NCBI GenBank assembly: GCA_019925105.1
Contig: JAHGAU010000012.1
Span: 1,054,001-1,118,000 of the forward strand
Source of the DNA: Niebla homalea
Taxonomy: Eukaryota; Ascomycota; Lecanoromycetes; Lecanorales; Ramalinaceae
DNA: 64,000 bases
Direction of reading: 5' to 3'
A program made the translations under genes and the position numbers. Positions within the stretch are counted from its first letter, which is position 1; each line of letters starts with the position of its first letter. Positions 1 through 10,713 of this stretch are shown piece after piece. The notes below the pieces were generated by a model that saw nothing but the letters and a program-made list of their open reading frames with translations, was not told the DNA's origin and did no database searches.

Positions 1-2284
1 AAGGTGTCGCGCATGCTGCATCCTCAGCCACCACGCCATCATTGAGCCGATGTTCATTGTCATGCATCTCTGCTGAATCCATACGGACAATGAAGGAGCG
101 ATCTTTCTCCGTAATCTGTCGTTTTCGCTTTCGAGTTGAGTCATGGCGTGAAGTGGCGACATCCCCAGCTTCTGCATCGTCGCTCTCTTCGAAAATTGAA
201 GCCCAAGAGACTTTGCTGGCACCATTTTCGAGGGCTTGGAGCTTCGTGACCCACTCAGAGACCTCGCCGGCAACATCCGAACTTTGCTGATTTATAGCTC
301 TGTTGGCCATGTTCTGAAGCTGATCATATTGGACACAGTCTCTCCAGTCTAAGTCCCACTTTATCTTTATCACTCTGGGGAAGCGGAGAGTGTAGATCTT
401 ACGGTTCGACCCCTTGTCAAATCCGCTGCCCGCAACATCGAAGACGAACGGACGTCGGAACAAGGTCGTCAGCTTTGGGAGTCTGGAGTCCATATAGACC
501 ATTTCAATCTTGAACAGCTGCGAAGATGCAATTTCGTCAATTCCACTGGCGACAAATTTGCCTCGCTGGTTCAATATCTTGAAGTCCGCTTTGCCGATGC
601 ATTGCGAAACGCAATCAACCACAACAAAGTCAGGTGTTTCGTTCCGATGCTTGACAGCTTGCTTATTCTTCAAGCATCCAATAAAGAAATGTGTCCATGA
701 CGCTTCAGGCATTTGCATTTCAGCTGCACGTTTGGCGTCGTAGCCAGCTCCAATCACTGCAAAGTCAGCAGTATCACCCAGACCATTGATACAATCCTTC
801 TTCAGCTTGATCCATCGACCAGGGTACCATGAACTCCTGTCGAAGCCACTAAAATACGGCTCGTCGTAGGGTTTGAGGACCAGTCCTTCCCATCTGTGAG
901 CGAAGGCAACTGCGAGTGCCTTCCTGAGTTGTTTCGCCGCAGAGGAACTGGAGAAGTGGATTTTACGCTGCTGAACAATGCCACTTCTTCCCTTGAGAGG
1001 CGACACGATCTGCTTCAACAACTGCCTCCGGTGCCTGTATGGTTGATGAAGAACAGGATCATCGTCAAGCAGCATCACGTCGTAGAATATTATCATCAGC
1101 TTTTCATGAGCATGCCGTTGCGAATCTTCTGCTGTGCCAATTTGTCTCCCAGATCGGGAGACATGCTTCCGTATCTTGTGGAATGGAAGTATCTTGGAGT
1201 CATTATCGCTCCACACTAATAGCTCGCCTTCCAATATGCAATTCCTACGGAAAGCGGAATCCTCCCTCCCGAATCTCAGACCAGTTTTGATAGAGTCCAA
1301 TACAAACCTCCTGTCGTCTGTCGAGTTCTTGCCGCTTTTGGAGAACAGTTGAATGGAGTCGTCTCCCTTGCTCATGTCGACGTGGACTTGACAGTACTCT
1401 CCGTCGTGCTTACGCTCGACACTCATGGTCCTACCATTGATCATGGAGGTAGCGTGCGTTATACCCCCTTTCGCCTTGGCCCAAAGAGGGCCACCGATTT
1501 TGGTGCCGAGTTGAGGTTTGAGCAGATTTACATTCTCACGACTGCACTCCTTTTGTGCTTCATTTTGATCGCGTCCGTGCGAGTCAGATAGGTCTCGGAT
1601 CTTTGTGATGGCGACTTGGAAGTTATCATGCATGCGTAGAGAAAGGGGCAAAAGTGGATCAATGCATCTGTATACGAGATTACTGTGAATGTCGAGATTT
1701 ACATCACAGTAGTCTTTCAAAAGCATCCGCGTAAACCATTTAGCCTCTCGTGACTGCAACCTTCTGTAGACCCCACTCAGGATCTCTGGGATCTTCGAGT
1801 CCGTGTCGGATGCAAGATCCCTGACATCAGATCCAGAGAAGCTGCACCGCGAGGCGATCCCAGCCAGAGCCCGATCGACGTTCCATAGGGTCACTTCTCT
1901 AGGTGGGCTCGGTTTCTCAAACTCGCTTTGGCGAAGAACTCTCTCGACGCACTCGCCGAGGTCACCGCGTCCTGGCTTCTGGTAATCCTGGAGCAGCTCC
2001 CATCTGCCGCAGCCTAGTCCAAGACAGCCTCGTAGCTGGCGTGAGAGACGAGAAACTTGAAGGTTGAAAATCCTGTCAGTTCTTTTGGCGGGAAATAGCG
2101 ATGACAACAAGACCGTTGGATCAATAGTATTGCAATGAAGGGAGATATTGTACGCTCTGAACCAGGATTCGATAATCCTTTTATATTTGTCTGACCTCTG
2201 AGCTGGTGAGTATGAGGGCACGTGTCTAGATACTTCCTCGAGTGCGGTGAGTAGGTCGCAGAATTGCGTAAAGAGCATAGGCAT
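1..2284 (-). CDS. ATP-dependent DNA ligase, fungal third type (C-terminus cut by window edge)
   Basis: One uninterrupted frame runs from ATG 2284-2282 to the left edge, about 761 codons with no intron and no stop. The product should seal DNA nicks by adenylyl transfer from ATP. Motifs in order: an N-terminal helical ligase region with LFPAKRTDRIF near residue 60; KWFTRMLLKDY near 180-190; motif I ERKHDGEYCQ with the nucleotidyl lysine at residue 292; motif III-like EGELLVW at 352; YDVMLLDDDP near 400; motif IV EGLVLKP at 466; motif V WIKLKKD near 490. The motif I context differs from LIG1 and LIG4, which fits the extra ligase found in many Pezizomycotina. A basic, Ser-rich tail begins near residue 700. 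It is head-to-head with the NLR pseudogene at 3071. The ligase family assignment is firm; the substrate and repair pathway are not known from sequence. Confidence 0.9.
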   Translation of the reverse strand, partial: MPMLFTQFCDLLTALEEVSRHVPSYSPAQRSDKYKRIIESWFRAYNISLHCNTIDPTVLLSSLFPAKRTDRIFNLQVSRLSRQLRGCLGLGCGRWELLQDYQKPGRGDLGECVERVLRQSEFEKPSPPREVTLWNVDRALAGIASRCSFSGSDVRDLASDTDSKIPEILSGVYRRLQSREAKWFTRMLLKDYCDVNLDIHSNLVYRCIDPLLPLSLRMHDNFQVAITKIRDLSDSHGRDQNEAQKECSRENVNLLKPQLGTKIGGPLWAKAKGGITHATSMINGRTMSVERKHDGEYCQVHVDMSKGDDSIQLFSKSGKNSTDDRRFVLDSIKTGLRFGREDSAFRRNCILEGELLVWSDNDSKILPFHKIRKHVSRSGRQIGTAEDSQRHAHEKLMIIFYDVMLLDDDPVLHQPYRHRRQLLKQIVSPLKGRSGIVQQRKIHFSSSSAAKQLRKALAVAFAHRWEGLVLKPYDEPYFSGFDRSSWYPGRWIKLKKDCINGLGDTADFAVIGAGYDAKRAAEMQMPEASWTHFFIGCLKNKQAVKHRNETPDFVVVDCVSQCIGKADFKILNQRGKFVASGIDEIASSQLFKIEMVYMDSRLPKLTTLFRRPFVFDVAGSGFDKGSNRKIYTLRFPRVIKIKWDLDWRDCVQYDQLQNMANRAINQQSSDVAGEVSEWVTKLQALENGASKVSWASIFEESDDAEAGDVATSRHDSTRKRKRQITEKDRSFIVRMDSAEMHDNEHRLNDGVVAEDAACATP

Positions 2285-2580
2285 GTCGAAGTCACATTCA
2301 CAATGACGGTCAACTTTGGTGGTGACGCAAAATGAGTATCGCGGGCAACCAAGGAACTATGAACCATGACAGGAAAAGCAGAATCCCCCAACTCCAACCA
2401 ATGCGTATTTATTTACAATGTGAAGTGTTGAATGGGACTGCCGTGTAGAGACGCCTCGTCGAAAGTACTTGTAGTCGCGATGCACGCACTACGCCCAAAC
2501 AGGCTACTTTGAGGGACGTTATTGTCCTCGTTTTGCGAGGCTATGTGTTTGATTAAGGTCTGAGGTATACCTCACTTTTA

Positions 2581-2971
2581 GACGTACGCCTTCCATGGGC
2601 GAATACATCTGTCCATGGATGGCCGTATCCGTCCATCGACAGATACGTCCGCTGATGCTACTACGCCGCCCACAGCTATCGTAGTATGTAGCCCCCATGA
2701 GCCCCTAGAGGCCTCCCTGAGTCTACTAGAGGTCCGGGTCTCATAGGTACCTTCGGTCGGCCATCCAAAGGGGCCCTGGGGGGGTATTTCTGGGGGGCTC
2801 CGCCGGCCTTTCAGAGAAATTTTCGAATCTTTTGCTCAATAACATGGAGCGAAGAATTATAGATAAGTACTTTCTATGAAGTACCATTGGTCTGTCCATC
2901 AGCGGAGTAGTAACATCAACGAACGTACCCTTCCATGGGCGGACGCGACCGTCTGAGGACGGACCTGAACC
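2581..2971. repeat. Inverted array of ~20-bp subrepeats (TIR-like)
   Basis: Four consecutive 20-bp units begin at 2581, 2601, 2621 and 2641. They share a core resembling TCCGTCCATGGA. On the opposite strand three related ~20-bp units lie at 2910-2929, 2930-2950 and 2951-2971, so the two clusters face each other across about 250 bp. Left 2621-2667 aligned with the reverse complement of the right cluster matches at most positions. The tract TGATG[C/T]TACTAC occurs in both arms, and most differences are C/T or G/A transitions. No transposase frame lies between the arms. This could be the terminal repeats of a non-autonomous transposon or a promoter repeat. It sits in the divergent spacer between the ligase and the broken NLR; the rest of 2285-3070 shows nothing I recognise. 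Confidence 0.5.
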
Positions 2972-3070
2972 GTCAGCGGTGTGCAACATCGACCTCCGCC
3001 TCCTACTCGAGGGCCCACTCCACATATCAAGAGCTGCCGCTGGTCTCTAAACAGCCACTGTCCTCTAGCT

Positions 3071-6000
3071 ATGTCAAGCCACGAGCGTCGCCTGCTCGCG
3101 CTCGACGGCGGTGGCGTCCGAGGTTTGTCGTCGCTCATGATCCTCCAGCGGCTTATGAGGACCATCGATCCAGAATCGCCTCCAAAGCCGTGCGACTACT
3201 TTGACATGATCGGGGGAACGAGCACTGGCGGGTGAGCTTTCACATTATCAGTAGGTGGTGAACGTCTATGCTGACCGACCAGGATCATCGCAATCATGCT
3301 CGGTCGGCTGAAGATGAGCATTAACGAGTGCATTGACGCTTACCTCTCGCTTTCGGACCGTGTCTTCTGAAAGAAACGGCATCGGTTTACGAAGGGGGCC
3401 AGCATGCAAGGCAGATTTGACTCCGAAGAGCTGGAGAAAGTGGTGAAGGAGGTTATCATCGCGCAAGGACTACCAAAGGATGCGCTTCTGAAAGACGCAT
3501 CGGATGATGCTTGTAAAGTGTGAGCTGGACTCATGCCTCGCTTGATATGCCAGTCGTTGAGAAATACAGATTCGTGTGCGCGACGAGCAAGAAGACAAGC
3601 GAAACCGTGTGCCTCACGAGTTAAAATTCGGCACGCGGTGGTGAGGACCTCTTGGATAGCGTCACAATCTGGCAGGCATGTCGTGCAACTTCTGCGGCGT
3701 CCTCCTTCTTTGATTCGATCGCTGTCGGCCCGTATGATGAGAAGTTTGTGGATGGAGCCACGGGAGCGAACAATCCAGTGTGGGAGGTCTGGAACGAGGC
3801 TCAGCTGAAGTGGGGAGAGGACAGGATTAAATGCCTGGTGTCGATTGGAACCGGTTTCCCTTCACTGAAGCCGTTTCGGGACGATCTTCTTCATGTTGGC
3901 CAGACGCTCCTTGCAATCGCGACCGAGACAGAATCTACGGCAGAGAGGTTCCGGCGAGATAAGACGAAACTCGACAATAGGTCTATTGGTCGGTACTACC
4001 GGTTCAACGTGTCCCGTGGCTTAGAGGAAATTGGGCTGGAGGAGTCGGAGAAAAGAGATGATATTGCAGCGGCGACACGGTGGTATCTTGGATTGCAGGA
4101 TGTGCTCCAGCAGATGCAGGCGTGTGCGAATAATGTGTCAGGAAAAGATTGTTAGTACTGTGTATTCATTTGCGACGTGCTCTATCGTCCTTGTGACTAA
4201 ATCGCTTAAGCAGACTTTAGAGACTATGGGAAAAAATTCAGTCTCGCAGGCGTCCCAAAAGTAAACAAGTTCGTCGAACGACCGACGGAGATGAAAAAGC
4301 TCGAACAAGCGCTTCTTCCACAGGGGGAGAGCTGCCGACAGAAGGTTTTTATCTTGCACGGCCTTGGGGGGATAGGCAAGACGCAGCTTGCTGTAGAATT
4401 TGCGCAGCTTTATGATCCCAGGTTCAGCTCCGTCTTTTTCCTGGACGGGAGAAACGAGGACAGTCTCAAGCGGAGTATTGCAATTTGTGCAAGCAGGATT
4501 CCAGAAGGTCAGATTTCAGAGACAAGTAGGACTTACCATGCAGGCGGCAATGGCGACCTTGATGCAGTTGTCAAAGAGATAATGGATTGGCTTGCGCAGC
4601 CACACAATACTGACTGGCTACTTATAATTGATAACGTCGACTGGGATTGGAACTTACCCAACACGGACCCGGATGCGTACGATGTGAAGCGTTACCTTTC
4701 TGGCGCCGACCATGGGGCTGTCCTGATTACGACCAGACTTGCTAATTTGGAGCAGTTGGGAGACTCGCAGCCCTTAGGGAAGGTTGACAGAAATCAAGCC
4801 GAGGCTATCTTCCAGAGCTGTTACGGAGGGAAGTACGGTAAGACGGAGTACACACTTGTTTGAATAAGACAGAAGTTGAAGCTCATATTACTATCATAGA
4901 CCCGGGCGAGTGTGAGCACTTGCTCGGCCTGCTAGATGGTCTGCCGCTAGCAATTGCCCAAGCAGGAGCGTTTCTTCAGGAAAGCGGATTCAGAGTTAGG
5001 AAATATATCGAGTTCTACAAGCACGAGTGGAAAGAACTTATGGATTCACGCGATCAAAGCGACGCACCGCTTCAGAATTACGCGAACGGCAGTGTGTGGA
5101 CAACATGGACGATCTCCTACAATGCTATTAGAGAAAAGAACCCGAGAGTCGCTAATCTGCTCCTACTCTGGGCATTACTGGATAACAGAGACCTGTGGCA
5201 CGGTCTCTTTGTAGCGGCTTGTGAGGCATCCACACTCATTGCAAGCAGCCTATCAGAATGGATCGGAGATATCGCAAGCAGCGAAATGCAATTTGCTAAG
5301 GCGATGCAGCTGCTGCGCAACTACTCATTGATTAAGGGTGTGGAAGATCTCGAGAGCTATGCTACTCATCCAGTCGTCCACAGATGGGCGTACCACTTCC
5401 AGGACGAGGTTTTAAGAGCGAAGCTAGCTCAGCTTGCTGTGGTTGTTATTGGATGGGCCTTGCCTGATGGCTTAAGCCGGGAGTACTGGACCATGCAACG
5501 TCCACTTCTTCTTCACGCCGAGGTGTGTTCCCAATGGGTGTTATCCGGCGAGATGGAATGGAAAGTTATAAGTCGCGGTACGGACGAGGTGGACCATGAC
5601 GACAACGAGGACGAGATTAACAATGCTGGACGCAATCGAGAGACTGGGCATTCTCTACGCCGATCAAGGCAAGCTGGTGGAGGCAGAAAAGATGTTTAAG
5701 CGGGCGCTGCAAGGAACAGAGGAGGCACTCGGTGTTAAACACCTGTCGACACTTTACACGGTCCACAACCTGGGCGGTCTCTTCGCGGAGCAAGGTAAAC
5801 TAACAGAGGCAGAGGAGATGTTTGAGCGGGCGCTGCAAGGAAAAGAGAAGGCACTCGGTGCTAAACACTTGTCCACACTTTACACGGTCCACAACCTGGG
5901 CAGTCTCTTCGCGGAGCAAGGTAAACTGACAGAGGCAGAGGAGATGTTTGAGCGGGCGCTGCAAGGAAAAGAGAAGGCACTCGGTGCTAAACACTTGCCC

Positions 6001-6576
6001 ACACTTTACACGGTCCACAACCTAGGTAGTTTCTACGTTCAACAAGGTAATCTGACCGAGGCCGAGAAGACGTACGAATGGGCATTACGAGAATATAAGG
6101 AAATACTCGGTATTAAGCATACCTCAACATTAGTTATAATCAACAACCTAGGTCATCTCTACATGAAACAAGGCAAAGTGGCGGAGCCGGAGAAGATGTA
6201 TGAGTGGGCACGGCGAGGATATGAGGACGCCCTTGGCTTGGAGAATGTAGGAACATACGGACCAGCTCTCAAGACGATGTGGAATAGGGGTCTTCTCTAC
6301 GATGTGCAAGGAAAGCTTACTCAGGCTCGAGAGGAATTTACAAGGGCGCTTATGGGATTTCAAAAGATTGAAGGACCGTCGAGCGACGACTGTCAAAGCC
6401 TAAAGGCTAAACTCGAATCTCTTGATCGTTTGCTAGGTGAGATCCGGTGCGTTACCAATCCTCTTACTCAAGCGCTGACAACCAGGCCAGGTACAGCCAA
6501 CAGCGAAGGGCCACCAGTCGGAGTAGAAGCGCCGAAGATTGCACATGCTGAGGAAGCCGAAACGCAGCGCACGTAG
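3071..6576 (+). pseudogene. Broken fungal NLR: patatin phospholipase, NB-ARC, TPR
   Basis: The architecture is that of a fungal NOD-like receptor with a patatin lipase effector, an NB-ARC switch and TPR sensors. Apparent exons: 3071-3231, 3283-3519, 3570-4150, 4214-4837, 4873 onward. Patatin signals: GGGVRG oxyanion loop, GTSTGG with the nucleophile serine, and VDGATGANNPV with the catalytic Asp. The NB-ARC part has P-loop GLGGIGKTQ near 4360 and Walker B LLIIDNVDWD near 4625. Breaks: in-frame TGA at 3368-3370 and TAA at 3622-3624, both inside the patatin domain and not removable by any splice I can see. A frame change also lies between about 5580 and 5635, where the NB-ARC linker (frame of 4875) gives way to the TPR part (frame of 5596), which ends with a stop at 6574-6576. 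The 4838-4872 intron would be only 35 nt. About six TPR units of 42 residues follow. The family call is secure. Pseudogene status assumes no sequencing error. Confidence 0.85.
5737..5988 (+). repeat. Near-identical tandem TPR repeats, 126 bp x 2
   Basis: Units 5737-5862 and 5863-5988 are each 126 bp (42 codons) and differ at only four positions by my count. The next unit, from 5989, is clearly more diverged. Each encodes one TPR with the pattern LYTVHNLG..EQGKLTEAEEMFERAL. High identity between neighbours with diverged outer units points to recent duplication or gene conversion, as described for sensor repeats of fungal NLRs. Here it sits inside a gene that is otherwise disabled. Confidence 0.9.
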
Positions 6577-7169
6577 GCTCATCCCTATCATGGAAGCGGA
6601 GGCTGAGGAGTGATCGTTCGGTTGTGAGATATTCTTGGAAGCATGATACTCGGACTGAGACGCAACCATGAGCATCATGAATGAGTGAGAATGGGCACCC
6701 GGCTGCCCTGATTGATATGTATATAGTTTTGTTGGCAGACATGATTCAATGAAGACAGTGATCCCCCTAGAGACGCCTACAGCTTCAGGGATAGTGCAAG
6801 ACAAGCCAGTAGAGTGTATTGATCAACCAAGTTCATTGAACAGCCTATGTAGCTTGATCCACATGACAAATGACACCCAAATGCTCCCGCTATGCATGCA
6901 ATTCAAACATGTCAATCAACAAACGCCATGCATACAAATGTGTATCAAAACCAGACCTCGATTGCCCGCGGCGTCACCTGAAGCAACGCCTGACTCGCCC
7001 AGACTCAGTCCTGAGGGTATTCAGTATCTAAGTCATGACGAGGGGCCCGAAGCTCGGGAAGTGATGGCAGACTTCAACAAGGCAACTTCCAAACAACACC
7101 ACATCCATCCCCAATTGCGTATATCACGGACGAGCACCACAAGCAAGATGTGTTGCTGACGTGAAGAAA
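6577..7169. other. Intergenic, no gene recognised
   Basis: This spacer lies between the NLR pseudogene and the 3' end of the convergent KEN-box gene. A 136-codon frame at 6749-7159 has no family likeness and no supporting splice or start context. I see no repeat or RNA gene. Confidence 0.5.
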
Positions 7170-8294
7170 TCACTGTACAGTATCCAATTTAGACTCCCCT
7201 TCGTCCTTGGCACTCTCACTCTCCCAGATCTCAAAGTCTGCGACCTCGGACAAATGCTTCTCTGGCTCCTGACGAGGGGCAAGGATCGCCTCGATTGAGA
7301 GAGGCGATTTCTCAAACTCAGGCGAGTTAGCCTTGGCATCCACCGGGTCGGCGTCATCAGCTGGTACAACGATGACTGAGGTCACATCGCATCCCTCAGC
7401 GTAATAGTCTTTGGCATCAAGACTACCAAGGGGAGAGCGGACGTCATCGGTCATCATGTCTCGACGGGATGCTGGAGCGTAGATATCAATGGTGTGGCCT
7501 GTCGGTGGGATGTTCTCCTTGTTATCCCGGTCACCCTTCGAAGGAGATCCTGACTCGTCGTCGGAGATGTCGAGCACACAGGCCCCATGCTCCATCAGAT
7601 TGGCTGCATGTTCGTCAGGGGTATCTTCGTATATGCTAAACTCCCATCCTTTCTTGGCCTGCTTGCTCTTTGACTTGAGTGGTATAGTACCACTCAGAGC
7701 CTCAGACAGCGAGAATGGGGCCTTTGATGAGGCCGGAGGATCGATGCGGGAGACGGGGCCGCCAAGTGCTCGACGACGCGACAGTAGGCCATTTCGCTTG
7801 CTCTTCGGTGGCGAGCGACCAGCTGCAGCCTGAGGTGCAGCAGCCGGCTGAGCGCGACGCTTGACCTGAGAGTATTCGGATGTAGATGGCACCTGTTCAG
7901 CTTTACGCTTGCGGCTAATGGGACTTGGAGCAGCAATGCTGTTGGTGTTCTGAAAGGTGGTCAAGGTGAAGCGTGGAGCCTTGGTGAGCTCAGGGGTGTT
8001 GAAGTCAAAAGTGGCTTCCTTCTTGGACAATGACTGAAAGAGCACTGGATCCACATTTTCGATGTCTGCATCACTGAAGCCCGATGAAGGTTGCTTCAAT
8101 GAGCTTCCCACATTTGAAGGGAGAGCTATCACAAATGTCAGAGGATGATCTTCCTACTCCAAAGCTTGTGTCAAGGCAAGATCAAGGTACGAACCATTTT
8201 GGGTGTTCTTTGTGTTGGTCAGGTTTCGAAGTCTTGCCTGGCTCACATTGCCAAAGGGCTGGCGTGCTGGGACCGGAAGAGTGGTAGCCGACAT
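7170..8294 (-). CDS. Conserved fungal protein with KEN box, function unknown
   Basis: Two exons, 8294-8195 and 8125-7170, give 351 residues. The intron (8194-8126) opens with GTTCGT and closes with TAG, and joins NTKNTQN to ALPSNVGSSL in phase. The protein is mostly low-complexity and basic to acidic. It has Arg/Lys-rich patches (RKRKAEQ, RSPPKSKRNG, LLSRRRALGG) that look like nuclear localisation signals. A conserved block WEFSIYEDTPDEHAANLMEH is followed by LDISDDE and then KENIPP, a good KEN-box degron context for the anaphase-promoting complex. The block resembles a conserved Pezizomycotina hypothetical family, but I cannot name a function. Nuclear location and cell-cycle-regulated turnover are inferences from the motifs only. 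Confidence 0.75.
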
Positions 8295-9921
8295 ATTATG
8301 CTATTGTGATACTCTTGGATGATGTGGGTGATAGTATGTCTATATGATGTGATGGTGGATAGATTGTATCAGTAGATGTGTTGGTTGTTGGTCCCAGAGT
8401 GATGTTGAAGAAAGAAGATGAGAATGTGATAACGCGGTTTGAAATAGGCAAGTGGAGTCACTCGTGTTCGAAAGATGGTGTTGTCTATATGGGTGTCTCG
8501 GTGTTCCAATGAGGTGTTGCAAGGCTTGTTAGTACGCGGTTTGTTGTAGTTTGACAAGTCGTCCTTTTTCTCGAACCACTTGGAAAAACACCTTTTCGAC
8601 AAACGAGGCCTACGACGTGTTAATCGAGCATCGACGTTGTATTTCTCGAGCAAATGCTATGACAGAAGTGAAATGGCTGCAAAACATATGAATATGAGGA
8701 ACGTGCGGGATTAGGCAGAGTCTTGTACAAAAGGAGGAGCAGCAGCAGTCGAATCGCGCTCAATTAACACGACTGATCCTCGATCTTCGTCTCGGTCATG
8801 CAGGCATGCGGTACCTAGTTGAGTCGCGTCGGAGCGTGTCAGGGCAATAGCTCTACCTGTCCCTTAGATATCTTGCGACCGACGCAGGGATGCGAATATG
8901 TTTGACAATTTAAGAGACGATTACGCCGTTAGAATTTGAGCCTGAGATGTGCGGCTATCAATTCATGATGCTGAAGACTTGAAGACATTGAGCAACTTGA
9001 CGTTGCGCCACGCGCTCAAGGGGCAAAACCGCAAACTCGCGTTTCGGGTCTAGTCGCTTGGCGGTGCAAGACGTCCATTGTATGGCTGAGATGCTCAGTC
9101 GTCTTCTATCCCTAGGAGTTGAAGTTTCCCCGGACCACGTACATCGCAGCTGGATCGTTGGATGTCAAGCCTTCAGAGTTGACTCTGGATCGCCAAAGCT
9201 TTCAAATCACCTGTCGCTTTGCAGATGAGAATAGGATAAGACACAGTAGCATGCTCCATCTTTGATCTACAGTATCTCTCCCACGGTCTTCCCTCACTTC
9301 TTCTGCTGCCTGAGGCATCATTCGCTCCGCTCGCCTCAATCTATATACAGGAGCGGTGACCCTTGAAAGGTGACAAGGTTCCCTGCAATCGCGTTCACAG
9401 ATCAAGCCGCTCCGTACCAGGCAGAGCAGATGCAAGACTTCCTTGGACCCTTGACAGCCTGCTTTGAACTATCTTCCAGACACCAACGTTGCACGGAGAT
9501 CTTTCGCTGCTTTATCGTTTCTCAGCGTCGGTCTCTGCCCAGTCGTTTGCAATCGCGCTGCTCAGCATGACCTTGAAGCCAGTCTCACAAGCGACATCAC
9601 AAGACGGAGACAGGATTCATTTCTTACAAGCCTCGATGTGATTTTGGAGCCATTCGAATAGAAGGTTCAGTTCAGCCACCAGCACTGTCAACTCGTTTCA
9701 TTTCCTTGGTTTTTCCCAAATGTTCTTTGGTTGCAAACACAATCTTTTCAGGGGGTGCGTTCATATATCTACCTTGATGTAGCCTTATCGGGTAAGGGGG
9801 CTTTAACTCGTCAAATGCTTTCGCGTCGTGACCTCATCACCATTGTAGTGGTCTGAGGCGAATCCTTGAATTGAACCTTCTGACGGCAACTCTGCAATAT
9901 CCAAATTAGCACTTACAGAAG
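8295..9921. other. 1.6-kb intergenic region, no gene recognised
   Basis: This divergent spacer separates the KEN-box gene (leftward) from the SnoaL-like gene (rightward). Open frames in it are short and overlapping, none carries a recognisable motif, and I found no tRNA-like B box. It presumably holds the two promoters. Confidence 0.5.
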
Positions 9922-10559
9922 ATGGCGAGTCGTGCCCAAAAGCTCCATGATCAGTATGAGCCTCATCCGGATCCGCAAGCTCTCACCAGCAACCCAGATG
10001 CGTCCCAAAACTCATCCACAGGCGTGGATTACCAGCCTCACCCAGAAAGTTCCGTAAAAATACCACAGGAGCGCCAACATATCATTGACAGTATCAGCCG
10101 ACTGTATAGCGGGAGCTGCGGTGAGGACGACATGCAGGTATACGCAAAGGAAGCCATCTATGACGATCCTTGGAGTTATTGCGACACTAGGTATAAGATT
10201 GCTGGCCAGTGGTATGGTAAGGGTTTCCCCTCAGACATGCTGTCTGCTCAGCTCATATCGGACGATCAGGGATTCCAGCAGCCTTTGCTTCTTCCAAGAC
10301 AATTGCGACAGAGGTGGTGTCGAACGAACCCAAGCTTTTAGTGTTCAAGATGCAGCGAGAGTACACGCCGAGGATCGTCCATTTCACCAAAAGTGTGAAC
10401 AGCCTTGTAAGTCTGACGCTTGATGATCAGGGAAAGGTAAAGTACCACAAGGAGATGTGGAACCACAATGATTACAGTCACGAAGGCCTGGGTAAGATCA
10501 TGAAGACGCTGAATGGAGACCAATTGACTCGGGTCACGAAGCCGCCTGACTGGATGTGA
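9922..10559 (+). CDS. SnoaL-like small protein, function unknown
   Basis: Two exons, 9922-10216 and 10270-10559, give 194 residues. The intron (GTAAGG...CAG) joins QWYG to IPAAFASSKT in phase. After a hydrophilic N-terminus rich in Pro, His and Ser (about 45 residues), a compact alpha/beta domain begins with LYSG and YAKEAIYDDPWSYC. That layout is seen in NTF2/SnoaL-like folds, where a cone-shaped barrel binds a small ligand. The C-terminal part (EMWNHNDYSHEGLGKIMKTL) is also typical of fungal members annotated only as SnoaL-like. No catalytic residues can be assigned. It is convergent with ribokinase, whose stop lies 155 bp away. Confidence 0.75.
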
Positions 10560-10713
10560 TTGGATCGCAAAGCCCCATGTTACTAACTCATTCATATGAA
10601 TCGGGCAAGTGAATGTCGGATCTGATCATCTTGCTCAGTACTGTGGCCAGTAGATATGTTGCTCAGGGGGGAGCTTATCTTTTTGCAAATAGTCGAGTAT
10701 CTCAAGAGTCTCT

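Noticed and set aside
6749..7159. A 136-codon plus-strand frame after the NLR
   Set aside because: Composition without domain signal and in the 3' flank of a pseudogene; I cannot support it as a gene.
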